Source: Tridacna crocea (taxonomy: Eukaryota > Mollusca > Bivalvia > Cardiida > Cardiidae). Taken from it: 64,000 bases of DNA. The notes under the pieces are model-generated. The model ran no database searches. It was not told the DNA's origin and saw only the letters and a program-made list of their open reading frames with translations. Positions 32,072 to 43,540 of the stretch are shown one piece after another. The translations under genes were made by a program, and so were the position numbers. Position 1 is the first letter of the stretch. The number at the start of each line of letters is the position of its first letter. The stretch spans positions 37,170,619 to 37,234,618 of the forward strand of contig OX031071.1 of NCBI GenBank assembly GCA_943736015.1, written 5' to 3'.

Positions 32072-34186
32072 TTGGTGAAAGATTCAGTGTTATGAAAAAT
32101 GGGGTGTAGGGGTATAACATCAATATACCTGCAATAGACCTTTCCTAATTTTATGTCTGATTATTCAACCAATGTTTGCGTAATTCTGTAGCTAAGTTTG
32201 TAACGTACAGGCTCGAAGTCCAGGAATCTGTGGTTTGATTTATTTAAACTATTAATGTGATAATTTTTCCAAAAAATCGTTCCAGTATCTGCTTAAAGAC
32301 AGAGACAGTCTACTAACAAAAAACTGGGACATCAAACATTTTGAATTTATAGCAAAAATCTTAACTTTGAAATAACATTTTTAAAAATCTGTATAGTTGC
32401 ATGTTTGCCATGTTCCTATTTGAACTACCTTATAAGTTGACTATCGTTATAACAAAGTTTAATTCAGATTTCAAACCTTCCATTCCCTCTAGAAGAAAAG
32501 ATGTTACAGATTCATTTTCAGGAAGCGAATACGTGCTATACTTATTTTCATTGAAAAGCTAGTCAAGGGTTAGCTGGGTGTACGTTTGATCTCAGTGTTT
32601 CACCGTCAAAGTGGATGATCTATTTGAAAAGCTGTTGTGTTCTTTTTAGGCACCTACTTACTAGTTAACACACACATGTCATAATTAAGTGTTTATCCCG
32701 TTTAGTCTTACGTTGATCACTTGTAAAGGTTTGGAATTGTTAAAAGCTGTGACGGAGGGTAAGTCTGTTCTAATTACTGGCGCCAAAAGATGCATTTTTC
32801 TGCCTGAACATTTTTTTTTTCAAATGGATTATGTAACCTTGGTTAACAGGTCCCACTTTAAACGGTATATTTGCACTAATTTCTTTAGGAATGGAGGGGG
32901 GTATTTGTTTAAGTTAAACCTTATCTTACTAAATATATTAAATACCACTTTTAAAGCCAATAGTAAAACCTCAAAAGTTATTTCAAAGGAATATCTCAAG
33001 GAAAAATATCTCCGTATCGGATAGTGTAGATCTAGGATCAGACTGCACGTTCTTCCTGGTGTGATCTGAATCTCTATTGTCTGCAAAAGGCCATTGAGTC
33101 GCACTTGGTAGCCAAAGGGTTAATGCAGTCTGCATACAAAAAGCTCTATCAACACGCCCGGCAGGGGACAGCGCTTATAAATGATACCGCTTTACTCTCT
33201 GAAATCTACCGAAAAATTGATAAAACAACAGTACTTTTTTGTGTGTGTCTTCGAAAAAGATAATTGATGAAACTAACGGCACGGCCGTTTTAGGTTGTTT
33301 ATTTATCGCGTTTAATGTGTAATCCATTTAAAAAATATGACACTTTCACTATTCGGGTATATACAGGATTGTGAAAAATTGTCGGGTGGAAAGGGAAGTA
33401 ACTCGTGGTGACGCGTCAGTAACGGTATTTGGCAAATGGTCTATTACCTCGATCTATAAATATTCATGAGCAATCAAATGGAGTATTGTGCAATCATAGG
33501 ACCAACAAGCAATGGAACGAATTGGTTTTGGAACGAAAAAGCGCAAGGTCAGTTGGTAAAATTTGTATCATTTCGCGAGAAGCTAGTTTCAATCAAAAAT
33601 AATTATCTCAACGATCGATAGCCTCGCCCAATGTATTTTAATATGCCATTTCAAATTACATATTTGAGTGACACCGTAAAAGTCATTTGCCTGAGAAAAA
33701 ATGAGTTTAACTGGGTTTATTTCCTTCGGTTTTGCACAAAATGGTTGAACTAAAAAATCTACAAAGTTTTGGTACGCTGTCTCGGTATAGACTCTAAAGA
33801 GTTTGGGTACGCTATGACAAAATGGATATGCTGGCATATGTAGAAATATGTATCATATAGAAGATCTGCAAATCAAGATTGAAATTGAAATGTCGTCCTA
33901 GATAGCTGCAAATTATGAAGAAAATGGCAATATTCATGTATTTAAATTGAACTACTTTATGCCAAGTTTTATATTCTTGCCACCTAAAGCCCGGGACCTT
34001 TCGGAGGTTGATTAATTTATCAGTGTCATTGACGACCGACTTTTTTTGAAAAGGGCCGAGTTATTACACTTGAAATTACGTTTTTCAGCCTGTCTGGCTT
34101 TTTTTGCCATAAAAGAGCATGTAATCATTGCTTTGTCTGTTTGTATGTGGTTAGGAGAGGGAACGTAGTAATGATATTCCAAAGCG
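32072..34186. other. No recognised gene
   Basis: Contains only a GATCAGACTGCA hairpin-repeat fragment at about 33025-33100. Otherwise no gene, SINE or MITE that I can support. Confidence 0.4.
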
Positions 34187-34318
34187 TTTGAAGCATTTTC
34201 AAGCTACAAACATCCGGGATATTCCGGCAAAATTTAAGCCGGAACTACTTGAACTCAATCTCTTTCTACTGCTGTGTACCTAAACGCGATGGAGTATTAG
34301 ATTCACGGTACAAAATAA
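34187..34318 (-). repeat. Dispersed repeat, inverted copy of 4225-4390
   Basis: TTCCAAAGCGTTTGAAG and CCGGGATATTCCGG match the other copy in reverse. Confidence 0.6.
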
Positions 34319-34483
34319 GATACATGGTTATCAAAATTCAATCTTGAACTCATTGTGGTATTGTCTTCGACAAATACCACAAAAACCAAGTTGTTGTTAT
34401 GAGCAATTAGTCATTTTATTTACCAAATGAGTATTAGATCTTTTAAAATTGATAAAGAAACGAGATTCTCCATTACAAACTTA

Positions 34484-34566
34484 GCTGAGCACCAGTAGCT
34501 CTGTTGGAAGCGTGCAGGATTTGAGAACAGGAGGTTTGGGTTGATTCCTGGCTCGGCCAATTTCTT
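34484..34566 (+). mobile_element. tRNA-like SINE head
   Basis: CAGTAGCTCTGTTGGAAGC (A-box-like) and TTTGGGTTGATTCCTGG (B-box-like). Followed by a non-tRNA body, so not a tRNA gene. Confidence 0.5.
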
Positions 34567-34639
34567 TTCAAAGATTGATGAGTCATTCTGACAGAATATA
34601 GAGGATATTTGGGGTTTTTTTTTGTGAAAGATCGAAAAT

Positions 34640-35365
34640 CATTTCAAACTTTCACTGAAAAAACAAAAACACAACAAATATTCTATTTATTTCATGCTTT
34701 AAACCCTTTCTCGGAAGAACTTTATCAAAATCTAGTATACTTCTTTTCAGTTATTCCCTGAGGTGTATCCCCTCTTTATAGAAACGCATTATTCTAACAT
34801 GACACGCGACTTTAGCTCTATAAACACAGTGCAAGGAAAACGTGTAAAATCCATGTAGAGTGACGTCATCCTATATCGAGTGACGTCATTCAATGAGTGA
34901 GTTATTCCATGGAACATCATCTTCATCCGCGTTTTCACTCTACGTTTGAACTTGTTTTCCTTTCACTGAGAATTGGCCACGGTAGAATCGAAATAATCTT
35001 CTTTCTATCGTGGTTTATCGTTCAATAAACCACGTTGTGAGTTATGAGGCACAATGAATAACCCACTCGGGCTATCGCCCTCGTGGATTATTTATTGTGC
35101 CTCATAACTCACAACTGTGGTTTATTGAACCATATACCATGGTAGAAAGAAGATTATTTCTTAAATATATTACGTCAATCGCGAGAAATGTAAGGTAAAT
35201 GACGTCATATTTCTATTTGGTTGTGAAGTCACGTGCATTTTACCTTGGTAATTTGAAGTTAAAAATCGGTATTTTCACTGGTCCTCCCATGGGACATTGC
35301 AAAATATCTTCACCGATATTTCTCGATATCCTACCGGAAAACATGAAATAATACAAGTTGATACA
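34640..35365 (+). repeat. Dispersed repeat with an inserted palindrome
   Basis: Flanks match 24680-24941 and 27209-27300 but are contiguous here, giving the empty site for the 24942-27208 insertion. It in turn has extra sequence (about 34800-35165) that the other copy lacks, including the palindrome below. Confidence 0.75.
34991..35158. repeat. 168-bp palindrome (cruciform-capable)
   Basis: AATAATCTTCTTTCTA pairs with TAGAAAGAAGATTATT at the ends. GTGAGTTATGAGGCACAAT pairs with its complement nearer the centre. The tip is GGGCTATCGCCC. Arms about 75 bp with few mismatches. Probably a foldback MITE. Confidence 0.85.
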
Positions 35366-35442
35366 TAGTTACGATTTAGTTCGATTTCTTTTTATATCAC
35401 GTAAGAGGCATTCATCTGTCTTGTGTTCATAAATTTACCTTA

Positions 35443-35582
35443 CTTCCTTACCAGACAACAAATTTTAGACCAGTCCAAATTGAAAGTATTTGTTGCTCAT
35501 AAAGTAAACATTTGTCTAGAAAGGGTAGAAAACAGTGGGGGAAAAGGAGAAAATGTAGGTCCAACAAAAGATCTTTGAAAGC
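35443..35582 (-). mobile_element. palTTAA MITE, left part
   Basis: TTCCTTACCAGACAACAAA, TTAGACCAGTCC, then a broken palindrome (GTAGAAAACAGTGGGGG). Ends at the TTAA 35583-35586 shared with the next copy. Confidence 0.65.
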
Positions 35583-35586
35583 TTAA

Positions 35587-35790
35587 CACTTTACCACAGA
35601 AGGTGAGGAAGAAGCCTTTTGAAAACATTGTGAGAAAAGGAGAAAATGCTGGCAACTAGCATTTTTCTCCTTTTCCCCCAAAGTTGTATATCCTATCAAA
35701 GAAAAATTGCACCAGTTGAGACCCACGAAATGGTCGTCTGCAAATGCTTTTAATTTGGACAGTTCTAAAATTTTGCTATGAGGTAACGGG
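35587..35790 (+). mobile_element. palTTAA MITE, complete
   Basis: TTAA at 35583-35586 and 35791-35794. Ends CACTTTACCACAG and ATGAGGTAACGGG. Palindrome slightly decayed. Confidence 0.88.
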
Positions 35791-35794
35791 TTAA

Positions 35795-36466
35795 CACAAG
35801 GGTTTTGGTTTATTTTTTACTGCAAGCTGGAAATTTTCGTTTCATATATATAGCAGTTTAAACACTTAGTCAGGCCCGCTAACAGATATGTTACAGAGGA
35901 AGAACAGACATAAACATGCAGAATTTGGGTTATCTGATGACAAAATTTATCTCCTCTGCCGTTCGAGGCACACGTGATCGGTATTAGGACTGAAGAAGTC
36001 ACACAATGTCCGCACGAGTACAGCACATGTAATGAAAAAAACGGATGTTTACTGGGTATGTTTTTGATAACAAACGGGTCCATTAAAGGATATCACCGTA
36101 CGAAAAATGGACTTGTGCTGGATAAAACGGAAGTGCAATGCATAAGAACAGGACAAGCCATATGTTGAACGGAAACATACCAAGCACCAACATACGAGGA
36201 AAGTATCGGTCACGTGACATACTGAGGCTATAAATAGTCAGATGCACCCAAAGTATGTGATTTGCACATCTCTGTCCATTTTGTCTGGTGGAAATTTTGA
36301 ACATTCTCAAAACTTTCCACAGGACGGAACCGACATCACCGGACATCGCTGGAAAAGTAGTGGAGTCATCGGATAAGAAACGTACATAAAACGGTTAGGA
36401 ACGGACGCAAACGGATAAAATTATTTTTATCCGGTACTTGTCTGTAACCTTGGTGTGACCAAGGCT
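35795..36466. other. No recognised gene; TATA-like motif
   Basis: GTCACGTGAC (36209-36218) is followed by CTATAAATAG (about 36226-36236) on the plus strand, which looks like an E-box and TATA pair, but no frame downstream is recognisable. Confidence 0.35.
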
Positions 36467-36470
36467 TAAC

Positions 36471-36680
36471 CCTTTCAAACATGCTATTTTTTTACTCTCA
36501 CAAATCTGAACGCATATGCCGTTAAAAAAAACCTGAGTGTTACAAGTGAACTTAATTTGCTGTGAAAGGGTAGAAAATGCCTGGAAAATGAGAAAATGCT
36601 AGTTACCAGCATTTTCTCCTTTTCCCATGATGTTTTCAAAAGCCAGATTTTCTATTTTCGTAAAAAGTCTGGATTAAGGG
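36471..36680 (-). mobile_element. palTTAA MITE, diverged
   Basis: After TTAA (36467-36470): CCCTTTCAAACATGC. Palindrome core AGAAAATGCTAGTTACCAGC kept. Right end GGATTAAGGG with GTAA. Confidence 0.75.
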
Positions 36681-36925
36681 GTAACATATTAAAGTTTTTT
36701 TCACTTCAAGAAAAAAATGGTCTTTTAACATTGGATAGAATGAGCGAATAAAAGAATGGGATGGAGTAGTTAAGAAGTTCAGATGTTTTTTGTATTTTTC
36801 TTTTGAATGAATAAATCATGTTTAGTGAATTTATACCCAAATACTTGTTCTAGTTAGTTATTTTGAGAGATTAGAATAAGTTGTAAGAACTTGTTTCTCA
36901 ATCGATGTAAAATAAGTATGCTGAA

Positions 36926-37144
36926 CTCATTACCAAACGACAAAATTCTAGACTGGTCCAAATTGAAAGCATTAGTAGACTACAAAATAAATGCGATTGA
37001 AAAGTTAAAGTTTGTTTTGAGAAAGGTAGAAAACATTGTGGGAAAAATGAGTAACTAGCATTTTTTCTTTTTCCCACAATGTTTTCTTTTTTTTTTTTCT
37101 CTCTCTCTCTGGATTGTTAAAAGTCGTAATTGTTTGGTAAATAG
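36926..37144 (-). mobile_element. palTTAA MITE
   Basis: CTCATTACCAAACGAC at the left, TTGTTTGGTAAATAG and TTAA (37145-37148) at the right. Palindrome loop partly lost; a CT tract lies at 37100-37110. Confidence 0.85.
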
Positions 37145-37291
37145 TTAAACTAAATGTAAACTATATTTTCTTTTTTAACCGCCATGTTTAAGATATGTCT
37201 GGCAGTATAAAATAGAAACTTCCTTGATGCGGACAAGGTTAGATGTAGTTATGGAATCGCCTAAGTTGTGACGAGTGCCCTTTAAGTGTGG

Positions 37292-37990
37292 TTCCCTTGC
37301 AAACTCACACTCCTCTTACAATCAATACAACACTTACATATTTTTTGGTATAACAGTTGGAATCGTTGACCGACTGTTGACCGTTTAATCTACCATTTTT
37401 AACAACCACATCACATAGCAAAACAATGAAATACAGCGTACAATCGCGATAGCTTCTTCTAAACACACCATGGCGAACTCCATGAACAACATACCAGCAA
37501 CATAGTACTATGAAACACAATCTGGCAAGCGCCATGACGAGAACTAACACCTCGCCAGCAATTCTAAAGGCAGCCACGCCTTTACCCACTACATTGTGGT
37601 ACTCTAAAACACAATATGGCAAACGCCATGACAAGGAATAACACCTCGCCAGCAATTCTAAAGGCAGCCACGCCTGACTCACGATACTCTGAACGCTTAA
37701 CGCAGTACTTTGTGTCCAACTATATACATAACATGAACTAAACAAAATTATACGTGTGGTCCCAGTCGGTTCCAACTCTGAACTGAACAACCCGCGCACG
37801 AGCATTATACTCGTGCACTACACGAACGCCTCCTATCAGAGCTTAGACTATTACAAGGGAAATTAATTTTCGTCTAATTCGATTCCTCAAACGCCGAAAA
37901 TAACATTTCCCTTGCAAACTCACACTCCTCTTACAATCAATACAACACTTACATATTTTTTGGTATAACAGTTGGAATCGTTGACCAACT
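37292..37990 (-). repeat. 3' repeat block of the Ngaro-like element (B1, A2, B2)
   Basis: B copies at 37907-37990 and 37292-37375 (84 bp). A2 at 37742-37908. Between A2 and B2 is a 366-bp spacer containing a 76-bp direct duplication (37506-37581 and 37600-37675, ending GGCAGCCACGCCT). Confidence 0.88.
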
Positions 37991-38081
37991 GAAACTAAAA
38001 GAACGGGTCTGTTAACATTACAGTCCATGTAAGCAGAGAAATGAATACACTTAATTCAAACACTTAGTAATATGAAATAGC

Positions 38082-39155
38082 TTATAAGCCCAGTGATTCA
38101 GAAACCCTTAACTTTTCTTCTATAGAACTTTTAACATAGCCATCCTTGGCAGACTCACTAAGCCATCTACCATGGCGTTTAAAGAGTCTATCAGGAAAGC
38201 CATTATTAGCTGCAGCGGACGCACCGCCGGCTCGTAAAGAATGCAAACAAAATTTATCCACATCTTCAATAAAAGGCTTCAGAGCTCTCAAGAACAGGGT
38301 ACGGAAATTGCTGTACGATAATGGCTTATTACTATTCCTCAATTTATAACCCTTTTTAGTTGCACTTAACTGTGCAAATAAATATAGTTCGGACTCGTCC
38401 TCTAGCTTAGCCCACTTAAGATACTTCTTTAAATTAAGTACAGGACACAAAACTGTTCCTGTTCTAGCAATAAACACCCAGGCACCCTCTCTGAATTTAT
38501 CCGTTTTACTGGATTCTATGAAAATACTAATATAACTATTAAAAAACATAATGTCATTTCTTTTCAAATTCAAAACCTCTGAACTTCTTAAAAACCCAGC
38601 AAAAGCCAATAAACAAATACAAATAGTTCTTTGATTCAAAACATTTCCTTCAATGTAAAGCCCATTATACACTTTATTTAAAATATCAATAGTCATAGGT
38701 TCTTTTTTATTTACAGGCTTCGCAAGTTTCCGTCTTGCCGCATCGAACACATTAGATACTAGCTTACTATCTGTAGGCGATTTATAATCGAACACATCGT
38801 GAAACCGTTTAATACTATAAAAAGCATTCACAACTGGACTAGGAGTGTTACAGGACTGTATCAAAGCTGATAGATATAGAGCCACATGGAATGCGTTCGC
38901 AGGCAAGGTATCCTCCACTCTTAGACCATTTAATACAGCCCATTTCCTCCAACGTTGAAATCCGCGTTCATACGTCAAAAAAGTATTATCAGCTCTCGTC
39001 TCTTTAAGCAGCTGTGGTAAAGAAGACACCCTGTCAGCCAACGCCCCAGGCAACTCCAAATCTAACAGCTCCGGTCCATATCTCTGAAAAAACATATGTG
39101 AAATGGAAAAAAAAATGAGTAAACATAGCCTATGCTCATCCAGGATTAATCCCAT
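38082..39155 (-). CDS. Tyrosine recombinase of the Ngaro-like element
   Basis: 357-residue frame. The catalytic set is visible: Arg in GFLRSSEVL, HSLRAGG (H-x-x-R), HGRW and the nucleophile Tyr in DGYVKSS. In this family the recombinase, rather than an integrase, inserts a circular DNA copy. N-terminal part resembles a SAM-like core-binding domain. Confidence 0.9.
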   Translation of the reverse strand: MGLILDEHRLCLLIFFSISHMFFQRYGPELLDLELPGALADRVSSLPQLLKETRADNTFLTYERGFQRWRKWAVLNGLRVEDTLPANAFHVALYLSALIQSCNTPSPVVNAFYSIKRFHDVFDYKSPTDSKLVSNVFDAARRKLAKPVNKKEPMTIDILNKVYNGLYIEGNVLNQRTICICLLAFAGFLRSSEVLNLKRNDIMFFNSYISIFIESSKTDKFREGAWVFIARTGTVLCPVLNLKKYLKWAKLEDESELYLFAQLSATKKGYKLRNSNKPLSYSNFRTLFLRALKPFIEDVDKFCLHSLRAGGASAAANNGFPDRLFKRHGRWLSESAKDGYVKSSIEEKLRVSESLGL

Positions 39156-39224
39156 TGTAACATTCTATGCAAAAGGAAATAACTATTACATAACATTTAG
39201 ACATCGATCATGGATTACTCTCCC

Positions 39225-41643
39225 TTATGCAGTGTTTCCAAAATCAATATAAAGCGCTAGCATTCGGAATTTTAAATCTTCAACTCCGAAAATGCCTGAA
39301 CCATTTTTACATGGAACATAATAATCCTTACTTGTCGGTAAAAAGATGAAATCTTTTACAAATGTGCAAAAGTTTTCACTAGTTTGTGAACATAAAATCG
39401 GCCAATAAGGAGCTGATCTCCATTCAGGAACAATTAAAATTCCACGCGCCTTACAGGCACTCATCTTACCCAGTACTCTGGGTACTAAAATGATCGGAGG
39501 CACGAATAGACCAAGCCCGTGACCCCAATCATAGGTGAATGCATCTACACCTATTGCCTCCCTACACCAAAACCTGGAATAAAAACGTGGCATTATGAAC
39601 TGAAGCAAAATAATCAACGTCTAAACAACCCCACTTTTGAATTATAATCTGTACAATGCTGTTTGAAATACCCCAATCATCTCTTTCAATAACTTTGGAT
39701 AAATAATCAGCCTTTTCATTTTCTGCTCTGGGTAGCCATTCAGTCTCTAAATGAATACAGTTCTTAAAACAGAACTGATATATCCTGAAAGCCAACTCTT
39801 GCAGATTTTCTTTCATAGAACCTTTTGCCACAATGTTACTCACATTTGCGTTGTCAGTAAACCATTTTACCCTTTGGCACCTGAGAACATCTTGAAGAGA
39901 GATCAGCACTCTATATACAGCACAGAGCTCTCTCCAAGTTGATGATTGGGCGGATTCCTGTGAATCCCACATACCGTGTACTATCCCTTTATAAGTATTT
40001 ACCTCATAACCAGCATAACCTGAATTACTGGCGTCACTATATACAATTCTAGAACAAGTGTTTATACATTTTAAACTCTTTTTGTTCAACTGAAATAAAT
40101 TTTTCTTCCAAAACAAAAGCTGGGCTTTACTTTCGTCGGATAACTGAATGTAAGAATTCCAAGAAATAGCTTTAGTGATGTTTATGCTCAGGCTCTTGGT
40201 CATAATTTGGCAAACTGTACCTAATACAATATACATGGAAATTATCTGCCCCACAAAACTGGCTACTTTTCTGACTGGTACAAACTTAAAAGACAGTAAA
40301 TACTCTAAAGTTCCTAGTGCCTTTTTTATCCTCTTTTCTGGAATTTCAATGTAAAATTCTAAATAATTTAGCAAGGTCCCTAACCACTGTAACTCCTGAG
40401 TAGGGATCCAGCATGATTTATCTGCCTTTGGAATAAATCCAGCAGACAATAAATCAAACTTTATTTCTTGAGCAATCCGATCTGTATCGATAAAATTGTC
40501 TGCAGTCCCAAAACCATCATCTAAAAACATCAGTACACTCTTGCCTTCACCCCGCCATTTAGCTATTAATGGCCTAGTAAGCTTAGTAAATATATATGGA
40601 GCTGAACTTAAACCAAACGGTAAAACTAGAAATCTGTAAAATTTGGTTACTCCATCTACAACCCATGAAAATCCTAAAAACTCTGTATGGGGAGGATAAA
40701 TGTCTATAAAATGATAAGCTGAATGAATATCGAACTTAATCATCCATGAACCTTGCTTTAAATATAATAAAGCAATTCTGATATCATCGTACTTCACAGA
40801 CTGCTTCCAGATATGCATATTGACTAATCTTAAATCAAGAATAAGTCTCCTTTTACCGTTACTCTGAATCGAAACAGTCAAAGGATTAACAACAGTGGGA
40901 ATATGTTCGCTTTCTGTAACTAAACCCCTATCTAAAAGATCTCTGATTGCTTCAGAAACAAATTTGCTTTCTAACAAAGCGGATTTATTGTTCTTAGAAA
41001 ACGAAACTGGTGGTAAAGAATAAAATGGAATTTTGTATCCATTAAAAATGGTGTCTATTATAAAATCATTGGCATTAATACTCTTCCAAAAATCAATATG
41101 ATCTCTCAGCCTGTGTTTAACTATAATTTCTTTTTGACCTTGCTCGTATTCAAAAAAATCGTCTGTAAATCTATTTTTATCATACGCAAAATTATAAATA
41201 GGATACTCATCTTCTATATCTATTTTAGGAAATTCAGTGGGATTCCCCATATCCAACCCGTTACACCTTTGATTGTTCTTGCTGTGTGAAGGTCCTGGTG
41301 TAGGGACAGTTCTTTCGCATGTGACCGGTCTCTCCGCAGGAGAAACAAGCTCCGTACATTGCTTTTGTGCCTCCCGGGACTTGAAAAGGACGAAAGGACG
41401 GCTGCTGATGCACTGTCTGAGTCTGTAATTGTCCCGAAGCTCCTGATGGAAAAGTACGATGATCACAAGGGAAAGTAGCAGTAGGCTTCGACTTCTTAGA
41501 TTTCTGAGACTTCTTCCTCTTAAGAGCTCGGGATTCGGCTCGGTTGATCCTTGATTCGTCCTCCGAGTCGCTAGCGACGGGATTAAGCTCATACTGACGC
41601 ACCGTTTCCCATCCCGCTTCTGACGTGTCAGCAATGCGAACAT
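39225..41643 (-). other. RT-RNase H (pol) region of the Ngaro-like element
   Basis: Reverse transcriptase palm motif LMFLDDGFG, RNase H motifs VYSDAS, WREL, FTDNAN and EWLPRAENEKADYLSK. It is followed by the C-terminal region typical of DIRS/Ngaro pol (RFYSRFWC, VDAFTYDWG, VPPIILVPRVL). It overlaps the gag-like frame in another frame, as is common in the family. Described as a fossil; looks nearly whole. Confidence 0.88.
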
Positions 41644-42118
41644 GTTTGTTTCTTTTCTTCAAAGTTTTACAAGCCTCCTTTAAAATTTCATTCACGTAGT
41701 CAGTTTTACAATTGTCAAGTGCCCACAAAGCTTGCTTCAAATTGTCCAACAAAGAAGCGTTGAATTCATGCTGAATCTTATTCCCTTCATATCGCCACTT
41801 TAACTCTTGTTCTTTCTTAAGCCGCTTAACGTCTGCTTTTACCGACAAACAGTCTCCTCTCAATTCTTCTTTGAAAGAGTGTAATTCGCGTCTCTGTTCA
41901 CGAACTTCTGCCAAAAGCATTCTTATGTCACTGTTCAACTCACTATTCAGTGAAACACCTTCTTCCAAACTCATAATTCGATAAAGAAATGAAATGTAAA
42001 AAATGTACACGTGGCAGAAATTGAAAAAATTGAAGCGAAACACAAAATTATACGTGTGGTCCCAGTCGGTTCCAACTCTGAACTGAACAACCCGCGCACG
42101 AGCATTATACTCGTGCAC
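41261..42118 (-). CDS. Gag-like protein of the Ngaro-like element
   Basis: 285-residue frame with a coiled-coil-like charged middle and one C-terminal CCHC zinc knuckle (CFSCGETGHMRKNC), as in nucleic-acid-binding Gag proteins. The start Met may lie further in (MSLEEGVSL), because the first residues overlap repeat A1. Confidence 0.8.
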   Translation of the reverse strand: MHEYNARARVVQFRVGTDWDHTYNFVFRFNFFNFCHVYIFYISFLYRIMSLEEGVSLNSELNSDIRMLLAEVREQRRELHSFKEELRGDCLSVKADVKRLKKEQELKWRYEGNKIQHEFNASLLDNLKQALWALDNCKTDYVNEILKEACKTLKKRNKHVRIADTSEAGWETVRQYELNPVASDSEDESRINRAESRALKRKKSQKSKKSKPTATFPCDHRTFPSGASGQLQTQTVHQQPSFRPFQVPGGTKAMYGACFSCGETGHMRKNCPYTRTFTQQEQSKV

Positions 42119-42208
42119 TACACGAACGCCTCCTATCGGAGCTTAGACTATTACAAGGGAAATTAATTTTCGTCTAATTCGATTCCTCAAACGCCGAAAA
42201 TAACATTT
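42042..42208 (-). repeat. A1 repeat, 5' end of the Ngaro-like element
   Basis: 167 bp, one mismatch to A2. On the minus strand it starts at AAATGTTATTTTCGGCG and marks the 5' boundary. Confidence 0.9.
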
Positions 42209-42336
42209 TCCGTTTTAAACTAGGCCGCCATTGGTTTTGTAAGAATAATGTGTGGAGTAAATAAAAAGAAACTCCAAGAAAGCATGGTGCACAAGCTGTC
42301 GTGATATAACTGAAATAGTGTTGAAAAAGGCATTAA

Positions 42337-42558
42337 CTCTTTACCACACAGCAAAATTTTAGACCTATCCATATTGAAAACATTTTGTAGGCATCAATTT
42401 CATAGTGGCTAAAATGACTAAATTTTTCTTTGATAGGGTAGAAAACCCTGTGGGAAAAGGAGAAAATATTTGTTACCAGAATATTCTCCTTTATTCACAA
42501 GGTTTTCAAAAGGCTTATTCCTCAGGGTCATTACAAGTCGTCATTGTGTGGTAAAGGG
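42337..42558 (-). mobile_element. palTTAA MITE, complete
   Basis: TTAA at 42333-42336 and 42559-42562. Ends CTCTTTACCACACAG and GTGTGGTAAAGGG. Palindrome arms partly diverged. Confidence 0.9.
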
Positions 42559-42809
42559 TTAAACACTTTACAGACTATCGATAAACCATTTTGAGCTACC
42601 AGTCACATGATCTTAAACATGGCGGTGCCCATGTAAATAGATTAGCAACGAGATGAACAACCACTTATTCACATCTATCAATCTGTCGGTAAAAACTGCC
42701 AATTAGTTGATAAATCACGTTGACAACTGAGTGTACAAACCGTTTGCCAACAGTACTATATTTACTAAGATTTCGATAGAAACTTGTGACGCCTGTTTTC
42801 TTTTTTTAA

Positions 42810-43027
42810 CCCATTACCAGACAGTTCCCTGCTTTTGACGACCCTGAGAAAGAACTTTGAAGTCGTTAGAAAAACATTGTGGGAAAAGAAGAAAATGCTG
42901 ATTCTTTTTCCCACAATGTTTTCTACCCTTCACAAAACAAATTTCAATTTTTCAGGGCATTTTATTTTGTCGTCTGTAAATGCTTTCAATTTGGACAAAC
43001 CTAAAATATTGTTGTTTGATAAATGAG
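42810..43027 (+). mobile_element. palTTAA MITE
   Basis: TTAA at 42806-42809; right side TTGA (43028-43031). Ends CCCATTACCAGACAG and TTTGATAAATGAG. The palindrome has lost part of its tip but keeps AAAAGAAG and TTCTTTTT in its two arms. Confidence 0.85.
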
Positions 43028-43196
43028 TTGAGAGAAGGTTTATAAATTTCCGGTGAAGAAATATTCCATGAAAGTGTACAATTATCATGCTGCGTGATAT
43101 TATCTTCTACTAGATGACAAACTTCAAATACAAATCTGATTTTGGCATTCTGGGTACGCAACCGGACTATTTTTCAAAACAAAAAGTGTTACATAA

Positions 43197-43540
43197 AGGT
43201 GGTCCTTAAGATTTTGGGACGACAATTTTTGGTTGGTTGGTTGTAGTGGGGTTTACCTGTAATGCCACTTTAACAGATAGGGTCATATCCTGGGGTCGGT
43301 GACGCAAATGTGTTTCCTTGCTTTTTTACACTGGTACTAACACAACTTTCTTTCCAAAGCCACCGACTACTTTTCTCACATGCCTCTGCAGAGGTGAGAG
43401 GCGAAAATACGCCTGAAAGAAAGGTCACCTCAACCGGATATCGAACTTACAACCACCCGGGCTGACCTGACGACAATTTTACAACAATAAAAACAAGTAT
43501 TTGTATTGTTATTGTTTATTGACGGCAATTTTACAATACA
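43197..43540 (+). mobile_element. AGG-TTAA MITE fragment carrying a SINE-B
   Basis: AGGTGGTCCTTAAGATTTTG then GACGACAATTTT at 43218-43229. SINE-B follows, then GACGACAATTTT again (43469-43480) and ACAACAATAAAAACAAG, where the MITE stops. Confidence 0.75.
43230..43468 (-). mobile_element. SINE-B with perfect 12-bp target duplication
   Basis: Flanked by GACGACAATTTT on both sides. Tail GGTTGGTTGG at left, decayed tRNA-like head at right (TATCGAACTTACAACC in reverse). LINE-type insertion into a DNA transposon remnant. Confidence 0.9.

Larger units (their letters stand above)
37292..42208 (-). mobile_element. Ngaro-like tyrosine-recombinase retrotransposon
   Basis: A 4.9-kb fossil element read on the minus strand with the split direct repeat order A1 (42042-42208), coding part, B1 (37990-37907), A2 (37908-37742), B2 (37375-37292), the layout known for Ngaro/PAT-type DIRS relatives. 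B1 and A2 abut with a two-base overlap. A1 and A2 differ at one of 167 positions, so the insertion is very young. Coding parts are gag-like, RT-RNase H and tyrosine recombinase. It looks nearly whole, with about one break. No target duplication is expected for this family. Confidence 0.9.

Noticed and set aside
29831-34186. Several 60-110-codon open frames
   Set aside because: No recognisable motifs, no splice context and AT-rich composition. Compatible with chance.
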